This document shows positions 8,580 to 17,728 of a stretch of 64,000 nucleotides of DNA, in pieces. Numbering within the stretch: position 1 is the first letter of the stretch; each line of letters opens with the position of its first letter. Both the position numbers and the translations under genes were made by a program. Below the pieces are notes generated by a model. It worked only from the letters and a program-made list of their open reading frames with translations, searched no databases and was not told the DNA's origin. The DNA comes from Aquimonas sp044377145 (GTDB lineage Bacteria; Pseudomonadota; Gammaproteobacteria; Xanthomonadales; Xanthomonadaceae), in contig NZ_JBILJQ010000014.1 in assembly GCF_044377145.1 (NCBI RefSeq), positions 1 through 64,000 on the forward strand, written 5' to 3'.

Positions 8580-8715
8580 GGCGTTCTTCAGGGTGACGGT
8601 CCGGCTCAGGTCCGGGCCCGCTACCGACAGACCCACTGAAGACAGTGGGCGGTGCCGGCTTGCCATCCATGGCTGTACTGGCAAACCGTCTTTCGACAGC
8701 CGGCCGAGATCACGC
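8580..8715 (-). promoter_or_regulatory. candidate structured 5' leader of the binding-protein gene
   Basis: On the minus strand this leader has, in order, a hairpin capped by GAAA (GTCGAAAGAC), a 9-bp stem GGTTTGCCA/TGGCAAGCC, a perfect 7-bp hairpin CCCACTG-TCTT-CAGTGGG, and GGTAGCGGG. Some of these pieces recall c-di-GMP-I (GEMM) RNAs, but their order does not fit the consensus. The stems are visible directly; calling it a riboswitch is not justified yet. Confidence 0.35.
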
Positions 8716-8723
8716 TCGGTGGT

Positions 8724-10853
8724 TCAGGTTTTGGGGGCGCGCGTATGGAACTGGTCGAGCAGGTTCTGCGCGGTCTGCGCTGAAATATCGATGCCGGCCG
8801 CCGCCTGCGAATTGCGCTCGGCCACGCCCGCGTTCTGCTGGGTGATCTGATCAAGGTCCTGGATCACTGAATCCACTTGGCGCACGCTTTCGGTCTGGTT
8901 CAGGGTGGAGCGGGCGATGTCCTCGGCCAGCACGCGGGTGGCGCCAATCGCGCGCACTACATCCGAAAGGGCCGAATGCGTCTGATCGGTCATGCCGGAC
9001 ATTTCCCGAATGCAGCTGTCGTTGTGTTCGAGCATGCGACGGATGTCGCCTGCATTGCCTGAGGTCTTGTTGGCCAGCGCGCGCACCTCGGTGGCCACCA
9101 CCGCGAAGCCGCGTCCGGCCTCGCCTGCGCGAGCCGCCTCCACTGCGGCGTTCAGCGCCAGCAGATTGGTCTGGAAGGCGATGCCATCGATCAGCTGGGT
9201 GATCTCTCGCATGCGCTCGCTGGTGGTGCGCAACCCGCCCATGCGAGTGCGCACTTCGCCCAGCAACTCGGCGCTGTGAGCGGCGGCCTGGTCCGCAGTG
9301 CTCGACTGCTGTGCGGCCTGACCGGCACGCCTCGAGGTGTCGCTGACGCCCTCGCTGATCTCGCGCATGCTGGCCGCGGTTTCTTCCAGAGACGCCGCCT
9401 GGCGCTCGATCGAAGCTGCGAGCTCGGAACTGGCGCGCCGGATGTCGCCGGCTTGTCCGGCCGACTCGCCCACCCGATCGCGAAGCGTGGTCACCAGGGT
9501 GTTCAGACTGGTCAGGGCAGCGTTGGCATTGTCACGCAGAGTTGCAAATGCGCCACTCCAGTGACGGGCTTCGATACACGCATACAGCTTGCCCTCGGCA
9601 AGCGCAGCATGCAGCTGGTCGATCTGGCGAAACGTCTCGGCGATGCCGTCGAGCAAGCCGTTGACGCCATCGGCGAGCTCGCGAACGAAGCCGCTGCCAC
9701 GACTGTCAATCCGCGCGCCCAGATTGCCGGCGCGCGCTGCTGTCACCACCCGCGCTACGTCCGCAGCCAAGCGCTGCTCCTGCTCGGCGCGCTGGCGCGC
9801 TTCGCTCAGATCGCGCCATTGCAGCAGCGCGCCAATGCGGCTGCCATCGGTGCCACGCACTGGACTCAGGGTGAGTTCGCCGGTGCGTCCGCCGAGATCG
9901 GCATCAAGCTCGTGGTCACCGTCCAGCGCGTGGATGGCCGGCAGCGGCAGCTGCTCGGGATCCGGTCGCAGCAAGGCGTGATCGAGGGCATCCGGATCGA
10001 CGCCCAGGCTCGAAGCCACGGCAGGCTGCTGACTGAGATAGCGGCGCATGGCGTCGGAGGCCTGCAGCACACGCCCCTCCAGATCCACCAGCAGCAGCGA
10101 GGCACCGGCGCAGCGCAGGCCCTGTTCGGCACGCTGCGCAGCCTCGGCGGTCGCTGTGGAGCGCGCGAACAGCTCGACGAATCCACCAAGTGCGCGTGCC
10201 AGCTGGCCGATCTCCGACTGCGAGCGTTCGTAGCGGGTACGTAGTTCGCGAACTCGCCGATTGGCTTCGTCGCGTCGCACCGTGCTGGACTCAGGATCAG
10301 ACAGCGTCGTCAACACCGCCACCATCCGTCCCACCGGTCCCGTTACCAGGCGGCTGAGCAGCGCCAGCAGCGCCACAGCGATCGACAATCCGACCGCGCC
10401 CAGCTTCAACAAGTCCTCACGTGCTTGCCGACGCAGCTCCGCCTGCATCGGGCCGTCGCCCATCTGCAGGAGTACGGCACCGATGGGTTCGCCCTCGCGG
10501 CTGATTTCGATCCGTCGGCTCTCGGTATTCTGCTCGGGATCGGCGTCGGGGTTGGTCAGATCGAACAGGCTCTGCCCGCTGGCGTCTTCCACTTTGAGTG
10601 CGACCAACGCGGGATCGCTCAGCTCAACTGAGGTGATCTGGCGCGCGAACTCGATGTCCAGGTTCCAAAGCGGCTCGACCAAGGTCAAGGCCAGTCGTTT
10701 CTCCAGGCTCTCCAGTTGGCTCTGCTTGCGCTGTTCGAACCCGGCGCGGATTGCGCCCGAGCTGTAGACACTGGCCAAACCGAAAACAAGCAGGAACACC
10801 GCTGCAGTAGCGATGCCCATGCGCACCGCCAAACGGTTGAGCACGTTGAGCAT
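8724..10853 (-). CDS. methyl-accepting chemotaxis protein with HAMP and PAS-like domains
   Basis: A 709-residue transmembrane receptor. TM1 lies near residues 12-32, followed by a short periplasmic domain of about 115 residues, TM2 near 150-170, HAMP near 171-225, and a PAS-like segment near 238-345 (LLLVDLEGRVLQASDAMRRYL). A second linker follows, then the signalling domain from about 440. The cytoplasmic tip FQTNLLALNAAVEAARAGE with GRGFAVVATEVRALA is canonical. It would signal to CheA/CheW, but no che genes are in the window. A strong SD (AGGGGGG) precedes the start. It lies upstream of a solute-binding protein gene on the same strand, so it may read that ligand. Confidence 0.93.
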   Translation of the reverse strand: MLNVLNRLAVRMGIATAAVFLLVFGLASVYSSGAIRAGFEQRKQSQLESLEKRLALTLVEPLWNLDIEFARQITSVELSDPALVALKVEDASGQSLFDLTNPDADPEQNTESRRIEISREGEPIGAVLLQMGDGPMQAELRRQAREDLLKLGAVGLSIAVALLALLSRLVTGPVGRMVAVLTTLSDPESSTVRRDEANRRVRELRTRYERSQSEIGQLARALGGFVELFARSTATAEAAQRAEQGLRCAGASLLLVDLEGRVLQASDAMRRYLSQQPAVASSLGVDPDALDHALLRPDPEQLPLPAIHALDGDHELDADLGGRTGELTLSPVRGTDGSRIGALLQWRDLSEARQRAEQEQRLAADVARVVTAARAGNLGARIDSRGSGFVRELADGVNGLLDGIAETFRQIDQLHAALAEGKLYACIEARHWSGAFATLRDNANAALTSLNTLVTTLRDRVGESAGQAGDIRRASSELAASIERQAASLEETAASMREISEGVSDTSRRAGQAAQQSSTADQAAAHSAELLGEVRTRMGGLRTTSERMREITQLIDGIAFQTNLLALNAAVEAARAGEAGRGFAVVATEVRALANKTSGNAGDIRRMLEHNDSCIREMSGMTDQTHSALSDVVRAIGATRVLAEDIARSTLNQTESVRQVDSVIQDLDQITQQNAGVAERNSQAAAGIDISAQTAQNLLDQFHTRAPKT

Positions 10854-10989
10854 GCAGAGCCCCCCTGAGGGTCATCGCGCCATTGATTCGATGCGGCCAC
10901 GCCTGGACGCATCGGCTGTCAAGCTGCAAACAGCGCGGTGCAGGATGCAAAGCACGTGCCGTCGGCCCGCCGTCACGTGCCTGATCCGC

Positions 10990-11341
10990 TGCACTCGAAG
11001 CCATTGAGCTTATTCAGGAACTTCGGGTCACAGGAGGCTTTCTCGCCGCGCGGAATGCGCGGTATCGAAGCCGCGCGCGCGGGTGGCGCGACACGCTGGC
11101 GCGCAGTTGCCAGGCACGGCAGGCGACTTGCGCGTGGCCAACGCCCAGCATCGCAGCGATCACTTGAATTCCGCATGCCCTGCGCCGCCAGCAAGACGAT
11201 GCGCGCACGTCGCGTTGATCGCGCGCAGGTGCGCTTGGATCGAGCGAGCCTGGGCAATTCGGCTCGCTTGTCGCCCGTCAGAACAATCGTACGCATCACC
11301 CGCACGGGCACTCTGGCCAAGTCCGAAGTTGGAACGGGCAT
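10990..11341 (-). pseudogene. IS630-family transposase remnant (N-terminal part, frameshifted)
   Basis: Translated on the minus strand, one frame gives IVLTGDKRAELPRLARS...RARIVLLAAQG, the typical opening of an IS630 transposase. The frame then shifts to IQVIAAMLGVGHAQVA, the helix-turn-helix part, and returns to the first frame for IPRGEKASCDPKFLNKL. At least two frameshifts and the lack of the DDE domain show it is dead. No terminal inverted repeats were recognised. It lies in a long gene-poor stretch. Confidence 0.6.
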
Positions 11342-12166
11342 ATGTCGGCGGCATCTGCTCGACCAAGAGCGCGATGCGACACCTGCGGGAAGTGATTTGA
11401 TCGCCCCTCAAAACTTCCGCTGCAGACGTCGCGGATCGGGCTTTCGTACCGCATCGGCAGTGCGCCACACACATCAAGCGAAACACGGATCGCCGTGCAC
11501 TCGGGTCACGCTTTCGTCACGTTTCAGCACTAGGCTGCTCGGATTTCGCGGGGTGCAGTTCCGTCGGCGGCGGACCCGCATTTTCATCAAGGCATGCCCG
11601 CGCGCCGTGGTATCGCCTCACCGATCTGACGCGCGTTGCAACTCTTGAGTTTTTTCAATTCTTTTGAACTTCCATGTGACGTGGCATTTCAACGAATAAA
11701 TGGAAGGCACCACAGGCGCGCGGCGAGCATGGGGGCTCGCCAGGCTTCTCCAGCACACGAGAAAGCCCGAACGCTGCAGGCAGGCGCCCACGAGCGACCG
11801 TACTGGGCCTGCGATCCTCATCCGCGCGCACTGCTCGCGAACTCCGGCGCAACCAAGCCCGGCCGTCTTGGGCTCTTGGTGCGCCGCTGACGCGCGCATC
11901 GGCGGCTGGTGAGAGGCTGCGTTGAGGCGCTGATGGCGCCGCTGAAGCCTGGTCCGAACCGGCTCAGCGATCCTGTCAGCGAGACGGGCAAATATTGCGG
12001 GGCATGACAGTTTGTCAACCTCGCCTTGGTGCCTCTCGGCTCCCAGACGATGCGCGATCCGGGAACGCTGCCGGCAACGGCAGATGCGTCTGCCGCGCCC
12101 GGGCGCGCTCGCGCGAGCGGCGTTGCCCAGGTGTCGGCTTCACTGCCGCCCACTTGAGCTCCGCTG
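11342..12166. other. gene-poor stretch upstream of the cytochrome b561 operon
   Basis: Open frames here lack recognisable motifs. A conspicuously AT-rich patch at about 11640-11700 (for example TTTTTTCAATTCTTTTGAAC) stands out from the GC-rich surroundings and may be a promoter region or the residue of transferred DNA. No gene is called. Confidence 0.5.
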
Positions 12167-13846
12167 ATGTCCACGCTGTCGACTGCCACCACTGCTGAAG
12201 GCACTTCGCCTGATCTCCCCGCCCCGCCGTCGGCCAGTACGACGGCCCGCTCCAGCCCATGGCGCTGGGCGGGGCCGGCGGCTCGTTTGCCCTGGCCGGT
12301 GGCACTCCTGCATCTGCTGAGCCTGCCCCTGCTGTTGGGCAGTCTGCTGACGGGACTACGCCTGAGTATCGGTCACGGTCTGCTGCCGCCCGCACTTGAC
12401 GCCGCCCTGCCCATGGGCCGCGTGGCCGATTGGCACCTGCTGCTGGCCCTGGCCTGGGTGCTGGTGTTGTTCGGCTACCTCGGCTGGCGACGCTTGCGCC
12501 AGCGCAATCGCGCAGCAGTTGCCGGCCGCCCTGTGCTCAGCCGGGCCGCGCGCTGGCACCGGCATTTGCTGGTGCTCATTTGGAGCGCGCTGGTTGGCCT
12601 GATCGCCAGCGGCGCCGTGCTGTATCTGAGCCTGCCCGGGCTGAGTGGACGCGCCACGGTGATCTTGCACTTGAGCTTGGCCCTGGCTTTGTGCGGCTTG
12701 CTGCCCTTGCATTTGCTGGTCACCGCCTGGTTGCGTGGTTTCAGCGGATGGTGGGCGGCGTTCTGGCCGCGCGGTGCATCACGCTACCGCCGTTGGACGC
12801 AGGGGCTTGCGCTTGGCGCAGCGCTGCTCACGGCAGCTTGGGCCGCGGTGCCGCCGAGCTGGCTGAGTACACCCTTGCGGATGACTGCGATACCGACCCG
12901 GCTGGCGCCTCAGCTGGACGGCGCAACGGACGATCAGGTCTGGGCGCTGGCCCGACCCGTCAGCGTGCAAACCGTGCACGGCGCCAACAGTGCCTCCGGC
13001 GTCGCCGTCACCCTGCGTGCGGTGCATGACGGCGACACCGCCTATTTCGCGGTGACTTGGCCGGATCCCACCCGCAGCGGCGTGCATCTGCCCTTGCAGA
13101 AGACCGCGGATGGCTGGCGAGTCATCCATGAGGGCTTCGATACCCACGATGAGCGGCGCTGGTACGAGGACAAACTCGCGCTGATGTTCTCGCGCTCGCA
13201 CGCCCCCGCGGGCGGCAGTTTTCACTACGGCGCGAAGGGGGCCGCGCGCGGCCAGCATGCGATGCATAGCGGTCTGGTCGATGTCTGGCATTGGAAGTCG
13301 CTGCGCAATCCGCTGGGAACACTCGATGACAGCCACTTTGGCCCCGCGCAGCCACGCCGGGCAGGCGAGCCGCGCTACACCGCGGGCTACCGCGCAGACC
13401 CTGCCGAAGCCGGCGCCATCGTGCACAACTGGCAGTGGTTCTCGGCCGAGCGCGTGTTGCCCAAGCGGCTGCCGCGCTCGCCCGAGCAGTTGCTGCCGTT
13501 TCGCGAGCTGCCTGATCCCGAGCAGCCCGGCGCGCAGATCGACTGGAGTCTGAGCTGGTACCAAACCCGGCCCTATACAGCTGAGCTCGACGTTTATCCG
13601 GTCGGCACCCTGATGCCCTCGGTGCTGATCCGCGACGGCTACGAAGGAGACCGCGCCAGCGTGCGCGCCTTTGCCAATTGGCGCGACGGAGAGTGGACGC
13701 TGGAACTCGCGCGCGCGCTGAAGGCCCCGGGCGAGTTCGATCTCGATCTGCACAGCGGGCTGGCGGTTTGGGTGGCGGTGTTCGATCACAGCCAAACGCG
13801 TCACAGCCTGCATGTGCGGCCGCTCAGCCTGGTGATCGAACCATGA
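12167..13846 (+). CDS. fusion of cytochrome b561-like membrane domain and EbdC-like haem b domain
   Basis: A 559-residue protein in two parts. Residues about 41-230 hold roughly five membrane helices with candidate haem ligands His49, His70, His90, His131/133 and His168/182, as in bacterial cytochrome b561 / hydrogenase b-type subunits. Residues about 240-555 resemble the haem-b-binding gamma subunit of ethylbenzene/DMSO-reductase-type dehydrogenases: LDGATDDQVWALARPV, AVHDGDTAYFAVTWPDPTRS, KLALMFSRS and a WHWKS segment. Together they would form a membrane electron conduit between a periplasmic redox partner and the quinone pool (inference). No molybdenum subunit is nearby. Its stop overlaps the start of the next gene (ATGA). 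Confidence 0.75.
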   Translation: MSTLSTATTAEGTSPDLPAPPSASTTARSSPWRWAGPAARLPWPVALLHLLSLPLLLGSLLTGLRLSIGHGLLPPALDAALPMGRVADWHLLLALAWVLVLFGYLGWRRLRQRNRAAVAGRPVLSRAARWHRHLLVLIWSALVGLIASGAVLYLSLPGLSGRATVILHLSLALALCGLLPLHLLVTAWLRGFSGWWAAFWPRGASRYRRWTQGLALGAALLTAAWAAVPPSWLSTPLRMTAIPTRLAPQLDGATDDQVWALARPVSVQTVHGANSASGVAVTLRAVHDGDTAYFAVTWPDPTRSGVHLPLQKTADGWRVIHEGFDTHDERRWYEDKLALMFSRSHAPAGGSFHYGAKGAARGQHAMHSGLVDVWHWKSLRNPLGTLDDSHFGPAQPRRAGEPRYTAGYRADPAEAGAIVHNWQWFSAERVLPKRLPRSPEQLLPFRELPDPEQPGAQIDWSLSWYQTRPYTAELDVYPVGTLMPSVLIRDGYEGDRASVRAFANWRDGEWTLELARALKAPGEFDLDLHSGLAVWVAVFDHSQTRHSLHVRPLSLVIEP

Positions 13847-14553
13847 GCCATCGGCTGCATTGGGCGTGGCTCCTTGCACTGCTGAGCGCATGCGCGCCCA
13901 CGCCACCATCAGCGCCCGACAGCCCCTTCGTCAAGATCGCTGCCAACGGCGAGCATCTGGACTTGCAACAGGGTCCATGGGCCTGCGTACTCGATCGACG
14001 CTCCGGCCTGATCTGGGAGAACAAGTCCGATAACGAGACCCAGCATTTCGCCGCCGCGACCTACTCCTGGTACGACGCCGAGCGCAGCCTTGGCCACCGT
14101 CGCCTCGGCACTTGTCATGCCGACAAGGAACAGTACCCCTGCGACACCTCTGACCTGATCGAGGCCAGCCGCAGCAAGCGCCTGTGTGGCCGAACGGATT
14201 GGCGCTTGCCGCGCACCACGGAGCTCGTTGCCCTGCTCGATCCTGACAGCGCCGCGGGCGATCCGCGCATCGCCACGGCACTGTTCCCGTTCACCCAATG
14301 GGCGCCGTACTGGACCCAGGACGGTCGCCGCGATGCCTACGGCGATCTGCAAATCGCCGCCATCCATTTCGGCGAAGGCCGGCAGCTCTGGTTGCGCGGC
14401 GATCTGGTCGCCCGGGCGCGCCTGGTCGCCGGACCGCAGTCATCGAAGGACTCGCATGCGGCCGGCCCACCAGCCGCCGTCCAAATGCGCGAGGGGAGCG
14501 CGGGTTTGTCACCAGGCTGGCCATTCATATCGCAACGAGGAGTCACCCCATGA
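13843..14553 (+). CDS. DUF1566 (Lcl C-terminal-type) lipoprotein
   Basis: A 236-residue protein with a lipoprotein signal; the lipobox is LLSAC at Cys17. The centre carries the DUF1566 pattern DRRSGLIWENKSDN, SWYDAERSLG, RLCGRTDWRLPRTTELVALLD and ATALFPFTQWAPYWT. The family is common in cell-surface proteins and its function is not known. Both ends overlap neighbours by the ATGA arrangement, so it is translationally coupled to the cytochrome b561 fusion and to the metallophosphoesterase. The last 35-40 residues after LRGDLVARARLV look unstructured. Confidence 0.75.
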   Translation: MSHRLHWAWLLALLSACAPTPPSAPDSPFVKIAANGEHLDLQQGPWACVLDRRSGLIWENKSDNETQHFAAATYSWYDAERSLGHRRLGTCHADKEQYPCDTSDLIEASRSKRLCGRTDWRLPRTTELVALLDPDSAAGDPRIATALFPFTQWAPYWTQDGRRDAYGDLQIAAIHFGEGRQLWLRGDLVARARLVAGPQSSKDSHAAGPPAAVQMREGSAGLSPGWPFISQRGVTP

Positions 14554-16361
14554 ACCGCAGCATCGCACTGGCCGCCCTGCTGGCCGCCGGCACAAGCGCA
14601 GTCTGGGCGGCGCCCAGCCAAGTCCGAGTGACCTGGGACGGTCCGCCCGACCGCGAAGCCGTGATCGGCTTCAGCACAAGCGAGACCAGTGGCGGCTACA
14701 TCCGCTTCGGCAGCAGCAGCACCCGAAGCAGTTGGGCACGCGCAAACACCCAATCGATCCGCAGCTTTGGCAACCTGCGCAACCACTTCGTGCGCCTTGA
14801 AAACCTGCCCGCCAACACGCCGATCTACTTCGAAGCCTGCGACAGCACGGGCTGCGGACCGGCGCACTGGTTCCTGACCGCGCCGAGTGCTGCCAGCGCG
14901 CTGACCTTCATCACAGGTGGCGACTCGCGAACCAACCGCAGCCTGCGTCAGCAGGGCAACCGCCTGGTGGCGAAGATCCGTCCGCTGTTCGTGATGTTTG
15001 GTGGTGATTACACCCAGGGCAACACCACCACTGAAATGTCCGAATGGCTGAGCGATTGGGAGCTGGCCTATCCGCAAGACACGGTGGACGGTCTGTCGGT
15101 GCGTCATGCAATCCCGCTGCTGCCGACGGTGGGCAACCATGAGGACAATGATCAGACCATGCTGTGCAAGCTGTTCGGCGTGGACGCTGATCGCGACGGT
15201 GCGTGCAGCCTGCGCGACACTCACTATGCGGTAAGCATCGGTGGTGATTTCATCCGTGCCTACACCCTCAACACCCAGTTGCGCCTGTCCGGTTACTCCA
15301 GCCAGTGGCAGACCCAGAACACCTGGCTCAACACCGACCTTGCCGGCGCCGGCAGTGCTCGCTGGCGTATCGCCCAGTACCACGTGCCGATGTTTCCGCG
15401 GACCAGCTCGAAGCCTTCCTTCAACAGCCCGGTGTTCCAGTGGGCGCAGCCCTTCTACCAGTACGCGATGAATCTGGTCGAAGAGTCCGATAGCCATCTG
15501 GTCAAGTACACCTTTCCGGTCCGCCCGGAAGGCAGTGGCCTGCGTGAAGCCGCGGCGGGCACGGTGTACGCGGGCGAGGGCGCATGGGGTGCACCCACCC
15601 GCACCGCCGACCGCCAGAACGATTGGATTCTCGGTCAGGCCAGCTTTGCCCATCTGCGCGTGATCTCGGCCACGGCCGACCGGCTGGAACTGCGCACGGT
15701 GCACTTCGCGGGCGAAGGCGACACCGCGGCGCTCAGCCGCAGCGCACGCTTGAGCAGTCCCTTGGCCCTGCCCAGCGGGCTGAGCTTGTGGGCGGACACG
15801 CCGATCGGCCCGGTGTACGGGATTGCGCGTGACGGCGCAGGTCGCTCCAGACTCGCGGATGGTCAGCTGCCCGAGACGCGGGTGCTGGGCGCAGCAGCCG
15901 ATGCCCATGTGCGGAGCAGCGGTGCGCGAACCAATGGCACGGTGCTGCTAGCCGACGGCAGCGACAGCGGCAGCGAGCTGCGCGCGCTGATGCGCTGGGA
16001 CCTCACTCAGGTGCCAGCCACGCTTGCAATCCAGTCGGTCAGCGTGCAGCTCAACGTCAGCGATCGCTCGGCCGGGCAGTACGACCTTTACCGCGCCAAT
16101 GCCAGCTGGAGCGAGTCGAGCCTGAGCTGGAGCCAGGCAACCAACCTGGGTGAGCGGATCGGCAGCATCGTCCCCAATACCACCGGCACGCAGTCGGTCC
16201 AGCTGAACGCCGCTGGCCTCACCCTGGTGCGCGACTGGATCAGCGGCGCGCGAGCCAACCATGGCGTCGTCCTGGTCAGCGCTGGCACCGGTGACGGCGT
16301 GGACTTCTCCTCACGCGAGGGCGCGGTATCACCCAAACTGGTCATTGCCCACACGCCTTGA
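14550..16361 (+). CDS. secreted metallophosphoesterase (purple acid phosphatase-like) with C-terminal DNRLRE/CBM96-type domain
   Basis: A 603-residue protein with a signal peptide ending AVWA-AP. Residues about 21-115 form an Fn3-like domain as in purple acid phosphatases. The calcineurin-like domain shows GGDSR (Asp125), GGDYT (Asp153), GNHED (Asn196-His197) and QYHVPMF near residue 275, which supply most metal ligands. The C-terminal 160 residues, with LRALMRWDLTQVP, YRANASWSESSLSW and KLVIAHTP, match the DNRLRE/CBM96 beta-sandwich found on extracellular enzymes. It probably hydrolyses phosphoesters outside the cytoplasm. It is the last gene of the operon; a hairpin follows. Confidence 0.85.
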   Translation: MNRSIALAALLAAGTSAVWAAPSQVRVTWDGPPDREAVIGFSTSETSGGYIRFGSSSTRSSWARANTQSIRSFGNLRNHFVRLENLPANTPIYFEACDSTGCGPAHWFLTAPSAASALTFITGGDSRTNRSLRQQGNRLVAKIRPLFVMFGGDYTQGNTTTEMSEWLSDWELAYPQDTVDGLSVRHAIPLLPTVGNHEDNDQTMLCKLFGVDADRDGACSLRDTHYAVSIGGDFIRAYTLNTQLRLSGYSSQWQTQNTWLNTDLAGAGSARWRIAQYHVPMFPRTSSKPSFNSPVFQWAQPFYQYAMNLVEESDSHLVKYTFPVRPEGSGLREAAAGTVYAGEGAWGAPTRTADRQNDWILGQASFAHLRVISATADRLELRTVHFAGEGDTAALSRSARLSSPLALPSGLSLWADTPIGPVYGIARDGAGRSRLADGQLPETRVLGAAADAHVRSSGARTNGTVLLADGSDSGSELRALMRWDLTQVPATLAIQSVSVQLNVSDRSAGQYDLYRANASWSESSLSWSQATNLGERIGSIVPNTTGTQSVQLNAAGLTLVRDWISGARANHGVVLVSAGTGDGVDFSSREGAVSPKLVIAHTP

Positions 16362-16371
16362 TCCAGACCCG

Positions 16372-16398
16372 GCGAGTCCGGATCGACTCCGGACTCGC
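16372..16398 (+). terminator. hairpin after the metallophosphoesterase gene
   Basis: A 10-bp perfect stem GCGAGTCCGG/CCGGACTCGC with a 7-base loop begins 11 bases after the stop. A weak T-containing tract follows, so it is a plausible but not strong intrinsic terminator. Confidence 0.5.
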
Positions 16399-16865
16399 TG
16401 GGATTTGGGCGGCGCGGCGCCTGGCAGCCTGTCGGGGCTGGCGAGGTTGCACGCGAGCCGGCTCGGCGGGGAGCGCGTCATTGTTGAAGCCCCCGGGCCT
16501 GTGCGAGCCCACATCCAATGCCCACAAGCCGAACCCCGCGCAACCCGCTGTGATTCCAGCGCGAGCAGGTCAACCTCGGCAGACGATTCTGGCGGGCGAA
16601 TCCGCAGCGGCGTCGGCATGGGAGCCTTCGAACATTGCCGTCCCGGACTGAGGAACAGCTTTCTGAATCGGTGCCCGACCGGGCTGTCGGCGTGTCACGG
16701 GCAGCGCAGCTGCACCGCGCAACCCGGCTCCGTGCTGGTCAAGTAATGCCCAGCTCAGACCAAGCGCTTGATTGCACAACACTTGCGCAGGCTCGCCCCA
16801 GGGCGCTGCACAGGGATATCTACAGGCTGTGTGGATATCGTCGCGGTGGGCGCCTCGACCTCAAC
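16399..16865. other. 467-base stretch without a supported gene
   Basis: Short open frames exist on both strands but show no family motif. Bases near 16428 share about a dozen positions (CAGCCTGTCGGGG) with the end of the MITE-like element, which could be a decayed fragment but may be chance. Confidence 0.4.
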
Positions 16866-17728
16866 TCAGGGGGTGATCCACTGGGCCTCGATCTCGAAGC
16901 TCGGCGCGCAGGGCAGCATCGCGTCCGGTTGGGTCAGGCGTACGAGGTCGATGCTGCCGTCGACGATGGCTGGGTCACGCGCATTCCAACTCAGCTGGGC
17001 GCGGTCGCAGCCGAGGTAGCGGAAGCTCAGCTCACCCAGGGCTGCGGCTGCAGCTGCGCCGGACCGGGTGCCGGCGGCGAGCCAACGGTATTGGTGGCCG
17101 CGGCCGTGAACTGGGGCACAAAGGAGTTCATTGGTCCGCTGGCCACGGCCCAGGTCGGACGGCCGTCGGCGTCGTGGGTGAACCAGGCCAGTGACATCTG
17201 GTTCGGGCCGGTGCGGGTGACAAACACTCCGCGGCCGCTCTGCTGCGGGTTGTACCAGACGCCCGAGGCGTGCTCAGGCATACCGGCATCGCTGCTGACG
17301 ACAATCGGCCCAAGGCGGTAGCTGGGCTGGACGACACCGTTGACCCGCGGAGTGACGACGAACCGGTGTGCGCCTTCCGGCACCGATCCGATGTCGATGT
17401 AGCGCACCACTTTGAGGGATCCCGGGAAGGGCACACCGCAGATGGGGTTCGGGTCGTAGACCAAGTCGATGCTGACGGCGTACTCCCTGATTTGGGTGCC
17501 CACCGAGCCGCCGAAGGTGATGCCGGTCTGGCGAATGGTCGGCGGCTGGCTGCGATCAAGAGAATGGTGCGCGCACCAGGGATAGTCGATCTCGAATGGA
17601 ATCCCGATCGACTCGCCCGGCACCGGCTTGGAGGGCAGCACCGCCAGCGTGCTGGGCGTCTGCGCCTGGACCGATGCAACAGCGAGTAGGGCGAGGCAGC
17701 ACGACAGCAACAACTGGCGAGGCTTCAT
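16866..17728 (-). pseudogene. secreted protein of unknown function, apparent frameshift near its C-terminus
   Basis: The intact reading frame (stop at 17027) gives 233 residues with a signal peptide ending SVQA-QT. It also has a WYNPQQSGRGVFVTRTGPNQMSLAWFTHDADGRPTW segment, a repeated theme in secreted proteins of this order. The frame ends at PQPWVS, but one frame over the sequence continues as GELSFRYLGCDRAQLSWNA, then GSIDLVRLTQPD, and stops at 16866-16868. That tail is what relatives of this domain normally carry. A one-base slip at about 17040-17060, within the repeated CTGCAGCCGCAG, joins the two. This is either a real mutation or an assembly error. The function is unknown. Confidence 0.65.

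Noticed and set aside
8580..8715. Calling the leader a c-di-GMP-I riboswitch or cobalamin riboswitch outright.
   Set aside because: The GAAA hairpin and GGTAGCGGG recall GEMM, but the conserved segments are in the wrong order; the cobalamin box is absent.
11818..12204. A 128-codon minus-strand frame before the cytochrome b561 gene.
   Set aside because: No SD, no motif, and it overlaps the start of the well-supported plus-strand gene.
16425..16445. CAGCCTGTCGGGG, a possible third MITE end.
   Set aside because: Only about a dozen bases match and no opposite end or CTAG was found; chance is possible.
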